Shown in pieces: positions 30,506 through 40,317 of a DNA stretch of 64,000 bases (position 1 is the stretch's first letter; each line of letters opens with the position of its first letter). The position numbers and the translations under genes were made by a program. The stretch covers positions 2,108,001 to 2,172,000 of the forward strand of contig JAUKUA010000004.1 in assembly GCA_030549175.1 (NCBI GenBank). The letters are read 5' to 3'. This DNA is from Lasiosphaeris hirsuta (Eukaryota > Ascomycota > Sordariomycetes > Sordariales > Lasiosphaeriaceae). The notes below the pieces were generated by a model, which searched no databases, had not been told where the DNA came from, and saw only the letters and a list, made by a program, of their open reading frames with translations.

Positions 30506-32180
30506 TACGTTAGTACAATGACCTAGGGTATATAAAGTGACCTGACATACTAGGCTTCAGAATGGTGTCGACGAGGAAATTACGTAGTTAGCATAGTTGG
30601 CAGGGATCCTCGGCTAACATATAGATTTCATATTGTAATCTCAATAGGAACTGGCTAGACAGATTGTTAACAAAGGCCTACAGTACGCTGCTAGTATCGT
30701 CGCTAGTATGGATTGGCCGGTACTTATGTAGCGCGTTACTGACGATATCAAGCTTATTTTGCTGGATGATCGGGGTTGCGGGCAGAGAGGAGAGGACCGC
30801 CGAGAGCTCGGAAGACTGCGATCTAGATTATCCCGGGTATGGCGTGATTTCTGGCAGGTCTGCCAATGGATCGCCATCCCAGAACGACATGGCGGCTGTG
30901 TTTGGCAATGGAGAAATGGCTGTTGTGAAAGTCGGTGATTGGTTTGTTGGGGAAAATGGGCGCTCCGCCCACGCAAAACACTCTGAAAGCTACCTAACCA
31001 TGACAGTGCCAGCCGGCTGACGTCCAAAACTGCTCAATTTGCAGCCAAAACAGCCCCTTTCGATACAGCTAACCTCATGCCAGCATTACCCTGTAATCGA
31101 CCCCCCGTATCACATCCCCCGTGAAAAAGTAGCGATAGTGTTAAGCCCTACGGAGCCTCAGGTCACGGCCCCCCCGCCCTGGCTAACGTTAGGCCCTGGC
31201 CAGCCCTGCCGCCTACAACCTCGTCAGTCCATCATAACATTATTAATCCACCACAAACTCGTTAACCTATAACCTCACGATGAAGGTGCCCACACAAAAC
31301 ACTATGTCTAATATACCCTTGGCTAGGAGAGGGTACTTACTTTTGGCCCTGACATCAGTAGTGCGGTGCGGTCTAGGGTCCCCGCCAGCGACAAACAGAG
31401 CTACTCAAAGGATTAGGATACCCCGAATTCTGGCCGTAAGACCAGCGCCAGCGGTAACGAAATCCTAGCGGAACAGCGCACTGATCAAGAGCCGGGCTTA
31501 AAGGGGTAAGCGACGCCGCAGGGTAACAAAACTTGAGAGTCGGCTCCATGTGTAGCTCCGATCTAGATCGTTGTCTGCAGATGGCGCAAATCCTCTTCTC
31601 AGACAACAGCACGGTTGTATGAGACGAATCTGGGCACGTACAATTACCATTCCCGTTCGTAGTCCTAGAGGGATTGCGGGGCCGGGATGCTCTTTCGCCA
31701 TAAACCCGCCACGTATTCTAGGGTACCTCCTGGACGGCCAGACGCCATAGAGCCCGGACTAGTCTCAAAAGACGGCAAGCGATGGGAGTGAGAATGATAG
31801 GGCTCCGATGGTTGGGCGACATTAGACAAGGCGAAACCCATGGAGGGGCCCAAGGGGACAGAGATTAGGTGGCATGTCCAGGGCCAAATGAGGGCGGAGC
31901 TAAGTTCCTCGGCGAAATGAGGATTGGAGCGTAGGCCGTGAGAGCCTAGGGGCGAAGCCACCGAGAGGAAGTTGTAAGAGAAGAGGAGAGTATGCGAAGG
32001 TCAAGAGTACAAGAAGAGGACGTCGATTGATGTTGGGGTCGGGGGTTTATTTATGCGTGGGCGTGGTGGGGCAGGGAGCGTGCGGCCAATCAAACTATGG
32101 GGCGACAGGTGGAATCCCGTTAGAGCGTGGAAGCGCACAAGGACCAGCCTTGCCAAACGTGGTAGTTGCCTCATCTGACC
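30506..32180. other. Unassigned region between repeat block and HET pseudogene
   Basis: About 1.7 kb with more balanced composition than the block to its left. Open frames at 30641-31027 (-), 30664-31020 (+) and 31665-31961 (-) show no recognised domain and no good splice partners. No repeat ends seen. Confidence 0.4.
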
Positions 32181-33165
32181 TCAAGATTGGGCCACAGTAT
32201 CATCGCTCAGAGTAAACTCGAGTGGCACTTCTGCTTCTCTCCGGCCCTCCCAGTCCGCGGCTCTAGTAAGAGCTCCCAGTTCATCTGTTTCCTCAAAAAT
32301 CTCGAACTGATACGGCGTTTCCGCTTCTCCCGGGCCCTCCCACTCTCCCATGCGTACCAGATTGCCCCAGGAAGCAGCCAAACCGCCCTCACGCTGAAAA
32401 ACAGAGGGGTACTGCCCTGCAGCCGTCTTACCGGCCGAAACCTGAGTCATAAGCTCGTCATCGGAGTCGCTGTTGTCGTTCAAGATATCGTCCAAAGCCG
32501 GCCCTACAACCTCGTTGCCGTACTGATCTTCGCACCGTAAATTTCCTGGTTTGCCGTACGTGACGATATCGACCTTGGGCCGCATGCTTCGGTCATCCAC
32601 CCCGCGGCCAAACAGAACCGGCGGGCACTCCCCACGGTCCAAGTACCCCTGAAGATCTTCCATAAAGGCCATCCATCTGCTTCTTATTCTTGAACTCGTA
32701 AGAGCGGATGTGGGGGTTTCGAGTTGGTGGCATCACCAGCTGCTTAGGACGACCGCTACGCGAGGCCGCACGAGTGCCGACGAGAGGGGGTGGTGATTGA
32801 GCTTGCGGACCAAAATCTCCCAATGACGAAGACCCAGCCGTTTCTCTGTTTATCCTTGGTGGTGGCGCATACCACTCTTTTTCCTGCAAGGCTTGCGCCA
32901 GCTTTTCGTCATTAGTCACTTTCTGGTCCTGTAGCATTCTGTTTGAGTCCTCTGCCCCGACAAAGTAACCCCGTGCTGTACGGTACGCCTCATCGCTGTA
33001 CAGCACGGGTGTGCGCCCCTGAAGGGCAGCAGCTTTGGCGACATGACTCTGCCAGAGTAGGACATGCCGCCCCCGCTCCAAGGTCAGGGTTGAGCGGACG
33101 TACAACTGCTTGGCAAAGTCCCTCCCGGCGGGCTCAAGGCTCGTAGACTTGCCCTTCCAGCCTGT

Positions 33166-33181
33166 ACCCCCCCCCCCCCCC
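33166..33181 (+). repeat. C-run inside the HET pseudogene tail
   Basis: A run of about 14-16 C on the plus strand encodes a Gly run on the coding strand (VLGGGGGTGWKG). Length-unstable tract. Confidence 0.7.
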
Positions 33182-33854
33182 AACACCCGACTCTCTACAA
33201 CCTTTGCCCATTCACCTAGCATCATGCACTTGGTAAAAGCATCGTCAGGGGACATCCCTTCCATGACGTAAGACTCCGTCACCTCGGGCGCGATCTGACT
33301 AATAACTTTGTCAAGCCGAGGATCTCCGCAAGTGTGTACGTAGCCAAGAATGTTCTCTTCCGGATTAGAAAATTGATGGGACTCAACATTGTACCCTAGC
33401 GGCATTTTCTTGAACTCGACTGTAGTTCCTTCGAACCGGAAGGGATGGTTCGAGGGCGTAGGCTCCATGTTTTCGTGCGGTTGGTCCACAACTGGCACAA
33501 ATTCAACGCGCTGCAGGGTGCCCTCGCCGGGTTCAAAGGCCTGCACAACTTGGCCGTCCATAATGCCGTGGACATAAGCCTCGCCGACGTAGTGATAGGT
33601 TCCATCCAGCGTAGGGCGGGCTAAGTATAGCATCTCCCCCCCGAGGAGCATGAAAATGGCATCACCGGGGGCGGCCCAATCAGGTGCCAAGCCCATGTAA
33701 TCGTGTTGGAGCGTTGAGAAAAATGCTCGGCCCAGGGATATCTGCTGCGATGCACGTCGCCGATTGTGTGGAATGATCACCTCTTCACTTTGGTAGCCAA
33801 TCGGACCCCCCCTTCCAACGACTCTCGAGCCTTGCAGTTGAAGATCGGCAACTA

Positions 33855-33896
33855 GAAGTCGCGATCCCACAACCGATCCACCCCACCGCCGATCAT
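33855..33896 (+). repeat. Left terminal inverted repeat of the Pogo-like element
   Basis: 42 bp, inverted complement of 35691-35732 with one mismatch. Preceded by TA at 33853-33854. Confidence 0.93.
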
Positions 33897-33976
33897 GTTC
33901 TGCACGTGCACCCCCTTTCGTAACCAATGCCCAAAACATCCATTCCTCTATCAATTTCTATGGTACAAAGTGTTTT

Positions 33977-35605
33977 CTACATCTCCTCAGCCTGGCGAAG
34001 CCTATCCAGGCCATAGATTATCATTTCCTGCGCCTCCTCAACAACAGGCCCTGGGTCTTCAGTCTGGGCCACCCTCCGACGCTTGGGCGGCTTGTGTGAG
34101 GCCTCCTCGGCCTGTATTATATCCTCTATCCTCGCAAACTTATCGTTTGGACCCTCACGGACCTTCTTCTTAGTACGTGGCTCCGTAGCACGTAAATCTT
34201 CCTTCAAACGCTCGTTTTCGGCCTCCAAAAGGGCCATCCTCGCGTTACTATGATCTAGGGCCTTCCCTACTTTGTGAAGGAGCCCCCTGACGGTACGATT
34301 GGTAGGGCTCACGTGCCCTCTGGCGTTGGCAGTGGCCAGGAGTATATCTTGGCTCTTCCTTGGAGTTGTGAAGGTAGTTGCTTTAGTAATAGGTCCGGCC
34401 TCCGGTATAAGTGGTCGCTCAAGGGGGAGAGGCGAGTCCCCAATTAGTGCCTCAGGGTCATCCAACACTTGGGAGGGGTCAAAGGGCCATATTCTAGTCC
34501 TCCTAAAGCCGCTCTTTACGTTAGAAACGCTTACACCCTCCCTAGATGCCTCCCTATGGGCCAAAAGAAAGCGTTACTTATGGGCTGGTGCCGAGCCTCG
34601 ACAAGCAGCCAGGGGCCTGGTTTTTTGCCTATAATAGGTCTTGAGAGCCGAGAAAACGCTACGGTCAAGTGGCTGTGTTTTATGGGAAGTGTGAGCTGGT
34701 AGAAATAACACCTATACTTTGTTCCGGTAGACTAAACAGAGTAGTTCTTCGGCTTCATGACTACTATGTGGGTCCATAACCAGGAGGCGCCATTCCGAAG
34801 GGTCTGTAGGTTTCGTTTCAGGTAAATATACCTCCTTAAGCCACTTCAAGGCAATGCTAGTGTTACTCCAGCCTGTAGCGGAATAGTCGTACTTCCAGTC
34901 GCGTATCTCGGGCTCGTTTTTAACGAATTTGGGGAACCACTGCCCCTATAACGAAGCCCCCGTAAAGACGATAACTAGCGTCAGCCTACGGCCGTCGGCA
35001 GTAATAGTCTCTATAATAGAGACCCAGGTAGTACCGTCAGAAGACGTAACAAAGGCTCTAGGCGTAAGAGAATCGCCTATAACAGTTCCGCCAGCTGTCT
35101 CGCCCTCCTACATGCCGTATTCGTCCATATTACTGAGGTTGGTATGTTTGATGGCTTTAGACTCCAGGTGGTAGCTCAGGAGCCCGTAAAATTCCTCATA
35201 GGCGGCCTTAGTAGATCCACGCTTTCGAGCACTTTCCAACCGTACCCCTTTCTTTGTTTTGACGCGTGTGTGGCGGGCTAGAAAGCGGTCTACCCAACGA
35301 TGGCCAAGGGGCTCGAAAGCGCCTCCTTCGGCGAGCATCCTTTGCGCCATTCTAATGATCTGAGCTTTGCTTAGAGGGCACACAGAAGCTTCCTCATTAA
35401 GGCACCACTCAACGAGGTAGGTCTCCTCTTCAGGAGAGAGCCTCCTAACGGCTAGTTTGCTGGCCTACCTGCTGGTAGAGCCGTTGATACGCGCACTGAG
35501 GGCGGCCTGGGAGATTCCAAACCTCCCGGCTGCAGTGCGCTGTGTGGCTCCCCGATTAACCTCATCGATGGCCGACGCAACATTCTGTTCATGCACAGTA
35601 GTCAT
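33977..35605 (-). pseudogene. Pogo/Fot1 transposase (HTH + DDE) with nonsense mutations
   Basis: The frame from ATG 35605 to the stop at 33977 spans 543 codons. Domains: an N-terminal psq-type HTH (GATQRTAAGRFGISQAALS), a CENPB-type HTH (GHRWVDRFLARHTRV), and DDE_1 with first Asp in SNMDEYG, second Asp in LVMDPHSSH, the LFLPAHTSHKTQPLD block, and FRRTRIWPFDPSQV towards the C-terminal coiled region. Five internal stops interrupt it: after TSR, EYGM, ASL, RNKV and APAHK. All five are TAG or TAA at sites where CAG or CAA would fit, that is C-to-T in a CpA context. This is the signature expected from RIP. The copy is not expected to make active transposase. Confidence 0.9.
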
Positions 35606-35690
35606 CTCGAATTTGGTATATTTGACGTAGAATTGAAGGAATAGTGGTGGTTAGAAAGAGGGGGTTTGTCGTTTGTTGATGCAGGAGATA

Positions 35691-35732
35691 ATGATCGGCG
35701 GTGGGGTGGATCGGTTGTGGGGTCGCGACTTC
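35691..35732 (-). repeat. Right terminal inverted repeat of the Pogo-like element
   Basis: 42 bp, inverted complement of 33855-33896 with one mismatch, followed by TA at 35733-35734. Confidence 0.93.
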
Positions 35733-37467
35733 TATAGTGCGAAGATATGCTGATCAGAAAGCCTCGCCGGTATGCCAGTAATCTGGGAGCTTATCTCCCA
35801 CAAGCAAAAGATCATCGACTTTTCCTTTGAATGCGGAACTCACGAGTCCCCTAACGATGTAAATGAAATCGACGAGTATCCCATATACGGTCAGGGTGCA
35901 GTCATTTATCGCCGGTTTGAGCTTCGCAAGGAGGTTCTGGCTCCAGAGGCGATTCTTTGAGTCACAGGCGTCGAAAAGAGCGATCTTCTCTTCGGGTTGG
36001 CTAGAGGGAGAGAAATTCTTGGGGAAAGGCACCGGGAAGGTAGGAGTAGTATAAAGTTATTAAACCCCCCCCCCCCCAAAAAAAAACTGTGCGACAAGGT
36101 GTTGCATCATCCTTACAACCAGTCCAGCATCCATGTAGCAGGCATGTGCTCAGTGCCACGTAGACTAGCGTGGCCGAGAAATCTGAGGTTTCTGGGACTC
36201 TGATAGAGACAAGTAAGCGCTACATCTCGAAGAATTTGGCGATGTGGCTTGGGATTATCGATCTCGATGGGGTGTTCGTTCGAGATGTCTCCAGCAAATC
36301 CAAGGGCCGCGTAGATTTTATCGCGTGGATCGGAGGCCTCGAAGTTGCGAAATGTCTCCAAAACGGTTAGGAGAGAAAACTCTTCGCATTCTCTAGCTCG
36401 TTTCTTGGCGAATTCGGCGAGCTCCCATATGTGCCCCCCGGACACTGTTCCCAAGAAGAGATCCGAGTGGGTTATCTGTAGCGGGAGCGCGCTAATCAGA
36501 CGTGCTACAGTGTAAACAGCGTCTGCTGGGATTGTAGAATGGCATAGATAGAAGGTCGTCCGAACCGGTACTGTTCCCTAGTCGGCTCAATCAGTGATTA
36601 AAACGTCTGATGGGATGTCGAATTGCGGTCTTCCAACTCACCTCCTGCACAATCCAAACTCGATGGAACCAAGTCCTATCGAGTAAAGCCGCCATGACAG
36701 ACAACCCGGAGCCTCCAAGGGTTAGGCGGGGATCTTGCGTTGAAGAACTAGCTTCGCCTTCATTCGAATGAAGCTAGATTGGATTGTTCACCATACTTTG
36801 ATACGCAGCGTCCGGAGTTCCAAGTCGCTCCCATTCCGATACGTAGCGTTGGTAGATGCCAGCAATTTTCGAAGCCCCCAGTAATCCCTTTTCTCCCTCG
36901 GGCCCAAGCCACGCTAGGATTTCGCTGGCTCCTTCGTAGATGTCCTTCATCCAGCGAACTTAGGTGTTTCGCTCCTGTATATTGCTTTGATCAATGCAGA
37001 TCGCATCCACCCATAGAATCCGGCTCCTCTCACAGAGATGCAAATGCCATGGAGCGTTCCACAAGTTGTCAGTCACCTGTTTTGGAGCCCTTTTAGTTTT
37101 GCTACTCTTGGGAGCTGAGCCGACATTTACGCACCATAAAGTCGCAACCATTGACTGAAACAGTCCTGCTTCCCGCTGCAATTCCCTAGGTGTATGATAA
37201 TGCGGAGTACTGAGCGGATTTATCCAGGGCGGCGTGTCTCAGTCTAGTAGCAATGGGTTCGTTCGGTCCGCCTGGACACAACTCAAGCAGCTGCGAATAA
37301 CGTCCGCTTTCAGGCAATTGATCGTACTGGAATGCAGCCTTCCTGGCGCCATTGTGGTGATGTTCGAAGTGACGGGCGTAGAAGCGTCGGAAGTTGTCAT
37401 ACGATTCGTGGATAGCTTCGTCCACCTCTACCTCTGAGCAGACGGGGCAAGATTTCGGTGTTGGCAT

Positions 37468-38045
37468 TGTTCATAAGCAGGCCAAGTGCGCGTAGCAGGA
37501 CGTGAAGCAGTGCGTTGAAAATGAAATGGATGAGTTTTGATGAGGAGGGACTGGGAAAATTGCCGATTTTTTTTAGCAGCACCAAGGCTTGGTTGCTATA
37601 TAGCAGGCTGGCAGCGTGACTAATCGGTAAGTTTGCTCCGAAATGCCATTGGATATCTTGGTCAAATTTCAAACCAATCACAATGAAGGGGTGGAAGGGA
37701 ATATGGACATTGCTACAGTTAGCTGCATCGCATTGACACAACCTGCGGCCCAAATCATGAAGAATCAGAGTGCCGAACTGTCAGCCGGCAGGCGGAATTT
37801 AGTTACCGCTTGGGCCTGTCAACGTGCAACGGAATAAGCCGGATTCTGGCCGAGTCGCTCGTCGACATCTGTACGAGTACAACGTCTAAGCTAGTCCATC
37901 ATATACCCATATATTATATATCGAACTGGGGAATCGTGCATCCCAGTGAACACAGAAAAACACAAGACAACATAAATCCGAACAAAAACCGAACAAGTAC
38001 ACTGACCATCCCGACCATCCCACGAAGGAGCCCCAGTCCTGCAAA
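37468..38045. other. Intergenic region
   Basis: 578 bp between the 5' end of the HET pseudogene and the 3' end of the small secreted protein gene (both minus). No feature recognised. Confidence 0.5.
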
Positions 38046-38468
38046 TCAAAAATGCGCCATGCACTGCCAGTCATATTGGCCGCCATTCCCAAAATTCCCC
38101 CAGGCGCGCGGGTCATATTTCCTCCGACAGTAGGCATCCACATCAATCGACATCTCTAAGTTCAAGCCGTTGATCTTGCAGTACCAGTCAAATGCGCCAG
38201 TGCCTCTCTGAGCACAATACCACCCAAAGTTTCCGTACTGCCAGACACATGCTTCCCCCATATCCACACCACCGTAGAATATCGTGGTGCCGAGCCCTAA
38301 CCACCAATCCTTGGGGGTTGAAGGGACCGGGGCTGGATCTCGAAGTTTGATGGCAGGGTGGGCCTCGGCAGCAGAGACTGGGTCAACAGAGACTGGAGTG
38401 GCTGAGATGGGCGTCGTTGCGAGCGCCATGAGGCCCGTGATGGCGCCGAGAGAGTGGCTGAGGAGCAT
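38046..38468 (-). CDS. Small secreted protein
   Basis: Single-exon frame of 140 aa. A signal peptide is evident (MLLSHSLGAITGLMALATTP, cleavage near ISATP). The mature part is rich in aromatic residues, Gly and Cys: ACVWQYGNFGWYC, FDWYCKING, DAYCRRKYD and YDWQCMAHF. Five Cys with regular aromatic neighbours suggest a compact disulfide-linked fold. No family recognised. Size, secretion and its place beside decayed HET and transposon sequence make an effector-like or antagonistic role possible, but this is inference only. Confidence 0.62.
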   Translation of the reverse strand: MLLSHSLGAITGLMALATTPISATPVSVDPVSAAEAHPAIKLRDPAPVPSTPKDWWLGLGTTIFYGGVDMGEACVWQYGNFGWYCAQRGTGAFDWYCKINGLNLEMSIDVDAYCRRKYDPRAWGNFGNGGQYDWQCMAHF

Positions 38469-39362
38469 GGTGAACCGTGATGTTGATGAATTGTATCTTG
38501 AGTCGTTGAATTCGAATGAATCAGAATGGATCAGAACGAGGGAGAGGCTGAGCTCTAACTTGGTGGATAGTATGAGGGTAACTTGAAGGGAGCAAAGGAA
38601 CTTGAAGTTGAAGTTGGACTGACCCAAAGAGACATGTGGATGGTGGTTATATGGTAACTTGAAAAAAATAAAAATAAATAACAAATGCGTGTCTGGAAGC
38701 ATCCATGATAGCTGCCTCCTTGAGGTGTTAATTTCCTACAAAAGGACCTCGCAGATTCTACCAAGTATCTCGGCTCAACACAATCATCATGCTTAAATAG
38801 TGGTAGCGTGAATTGGTGCCCCGGTGGGCAAGCCACAGTCACAATGAGACACCAGCCGCCCTTGGCTTGGAAGACCTTTGCATGTGCCCGTGTTGTAAAC
38901 GCCAAGCAGTCCGAGCTTTCCTCGACCTGTACTTATCGCAACTCGTTTGCAAGCCTACTTGAAAAGAAACAGTGGCTTCAAGACCCAGAAATACCGCCTC
39001 TTGTCACTGTGGCAGAATAGGGGAATTAATGGGAGACATTCCAACCCGAAGTGACGCTTGATCAGGGGGTGAGTTGATCTTGTGTGTGTAGTACGGATAG
39101 TAGTTGACATTACCATCGCTGCAAGGCCCATGCAGGAGAGCTAAGAGCTTGGCTAAGAGCTTGGTGGCCGCTAGCGTTGCATACGGACAGCTGAGCGCCA
39201 GGATCCATGTCTGGATCTATGTATCACTAGTCCTTATCGGGAATACCGACTTGAGCAACTTGGTTGTTCAAATTCCAACCGTCCGCTTGTCCGAGTGCCA
39301 AGTTGCGTGCACCAAGACTGAGAGGTCATGGTGTGGAACTGGAGACCATCAGCCCGTCTAGA
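38469..39362. other. Intergenic region
   Basis: About 0.9 kb with the promoter of the small secreted protein gene at its left end. No gene or repeat recognised. Confidence 0.45.
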
Positions 39363-39986
39363 TCACGATAGTCCGAGATCATTTCCTGTCGGCATCGGCA
39401 TCACCCAGCCGCCAGCCCTCCTTCCCCGACAAAACAGAAACGGAAAGACCATCTTGTGCTCCTTGACCCCATTCCCCGGCACCGTCTCGACCATCTTCTC
39501 CATCTCAAAACCCGACTCAACAATGACGTCCGTAAACCCAGCCCCCTCCAAGACCGCCCTAATCACTTCGCGCTTGATGCCATGCCAATGAACCCCGTCC
39601 ATCCTAGCTTCGGGGTGAAACCTCGTCGCCTCGGGCCCAAAGTCCTCGAAATCCGTCACCATGGCCTCGCCCCCGGGCTTCAAAACACCCCTAAAGCGTC
39701 TTGAACAAGGCCTCTAGATCCGCGACGTGATGCAGCACGAGAGCAGCCCCGTGCCGCTGCCGATCTCGAGCACGTCCCAGGTCGCGAGCGTCGACGGGGG
39801 CGGCAGGCGCGCGAGGTACGCCGCGTGGGCGAGCGCTGTGGTTTTCAGCACGTCGGGTTTGGTGTCCCATGTCAGCGCGTCCGTGTTGAACCGGTTCTGG
39901 GCCGGGGGGGGGGGGGGGGGGGGGTTGACATTGTGGGGGTGGAGTCTTGGGGGTGGAGTCTTGGGGTTTGAGTCTTTGGTGCTCAA
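39363..39986 (-). pseudogene. SAM-dependent methyltransferase, internally deleted
   Basis: N-terminal part: NRFNTDALTWDTKPDVLKTT and motif I WDVLEIGSGTGLLS. Right after this the sequence changes frame and continues as VLHHVADLEALFKTL, then after a further small shift GVLKPGGEAMVTDFEDFGPEA, HGIKREVIRAVLEGAGFTDV and MVFPFLFCRGR. In relatives about 50 residues lie between motif I and the LHHV block, so the segment with motifs II and III is missing. Stops follow in each frame (one TAG at the join, one after KTL). The N-terminal Pro run is encoded by a 21-nt G/C homopolymer. Not expected to be functional. Confidence 0.78.
39904..39924 (+). repeat. G21 homopolymer
   Basis: Run of 21 G on the plus strand, encoding the N-terminal Pro run of the methyltransferase pseudogene on the minus strand. 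Confidence 0.88.
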
Positions 39987-40317
39987 GCTGTGGGCGATGG
40001 AAGAGATGTGTGGGGGTGAGGGGTCATCAAAGGTTCGCTTGTAAGTGGAGAATGTTTCCTAGTTCCGGTAATGGGCGAATTTCCGACCCAACGCCGAGCG
40101 GGTCCTATTCCATTCCGGGTGCTTCGGACTACTGTAGTCGGAATACGGAATATCTTCAACCATCTTAACTATCACATCGCTTTATTCACGCGTTGAAAGG
40201 AAAGATGACCTTGGTACCTACTAACCAATGATGCAAGCAATGCAGTTATGGGACGCGGAATGCACTGGCGCTGTACAAGGTACTGATGCCCTCCTCATGT
40301 AAGTCGTCGAGCAGTGC
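39987..40317. other. Intergenic region
   Basis: 331 bp between the methyltransferase pseudogene and the 3' end of the Clr5-domain gene. Nothing recognised. Confidence 0.5.

Larger units (their letters stand above)
33855..35732 (-). mobile_element. Fot1/Pogo-like DNA transposon, complete ends
   Basis: 1878 bp, close to the size of fungal Fot1 elements. Ends are 42-bp inverted repeats at 33855-33896 (starting gaagtcgcgatcccacaacc) and 35691-35732, with a single mismatch (T versus C). A TA dinucleotide flanks both ends (33853-33854 and 35733-35734), the target-site duplication of Tc1/mariner/Pogo elements. It lies inside a HET gene, whose reading frame continues across the site when the element and one TA are left out. 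It carries one transposase gene with several stops. Confidence 0.92.
32181..37467 (-). pseudogene. HET-domain (heterokaryon incompatibility) pseudogene split by a transposon
   Basis: Minus-strand gene starting at 37467 (MPTPKSCPVCSE). HET motifs appear in order: YDQLPESGRYSQLLEL, YSALSYT then a stop where the family has Trp-Gly, a 58-nt intron (37077-37134) restoring VTDNLWNA, RILWVDAICIDQSNIQER, WMKDIYEGASEILAWLGP, WFHRVWIVQEV and DPRDKIYAALGFAGD. Then LTVYGILVDFIYIV and DYWHTGEAF lead up to the transposon (33855-35732); directly on its other side the frame continues VADLQLQG and GEMLYLARP...YVGEAYVHGIMDG, the HET C-terminal block. At least four in-frame stops are present, two being Trp or Gln codons changed by CpA-to-TpA. 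Near 32666 one base shifts the frame into 32672-32181. A tail of over 300 residues beyond the usual HET end has no known domain. Confidence 0.82.

Noticed and set aside
33855..33954. N-terminal part (starting MIEEWMFW) of the 453-codon frame 32593-33954 as a HET gene start
   Set aside because: These codons lie inside the transposon between its inverted end and the transposase stop; the HET frame proper resumes left of position 33855.
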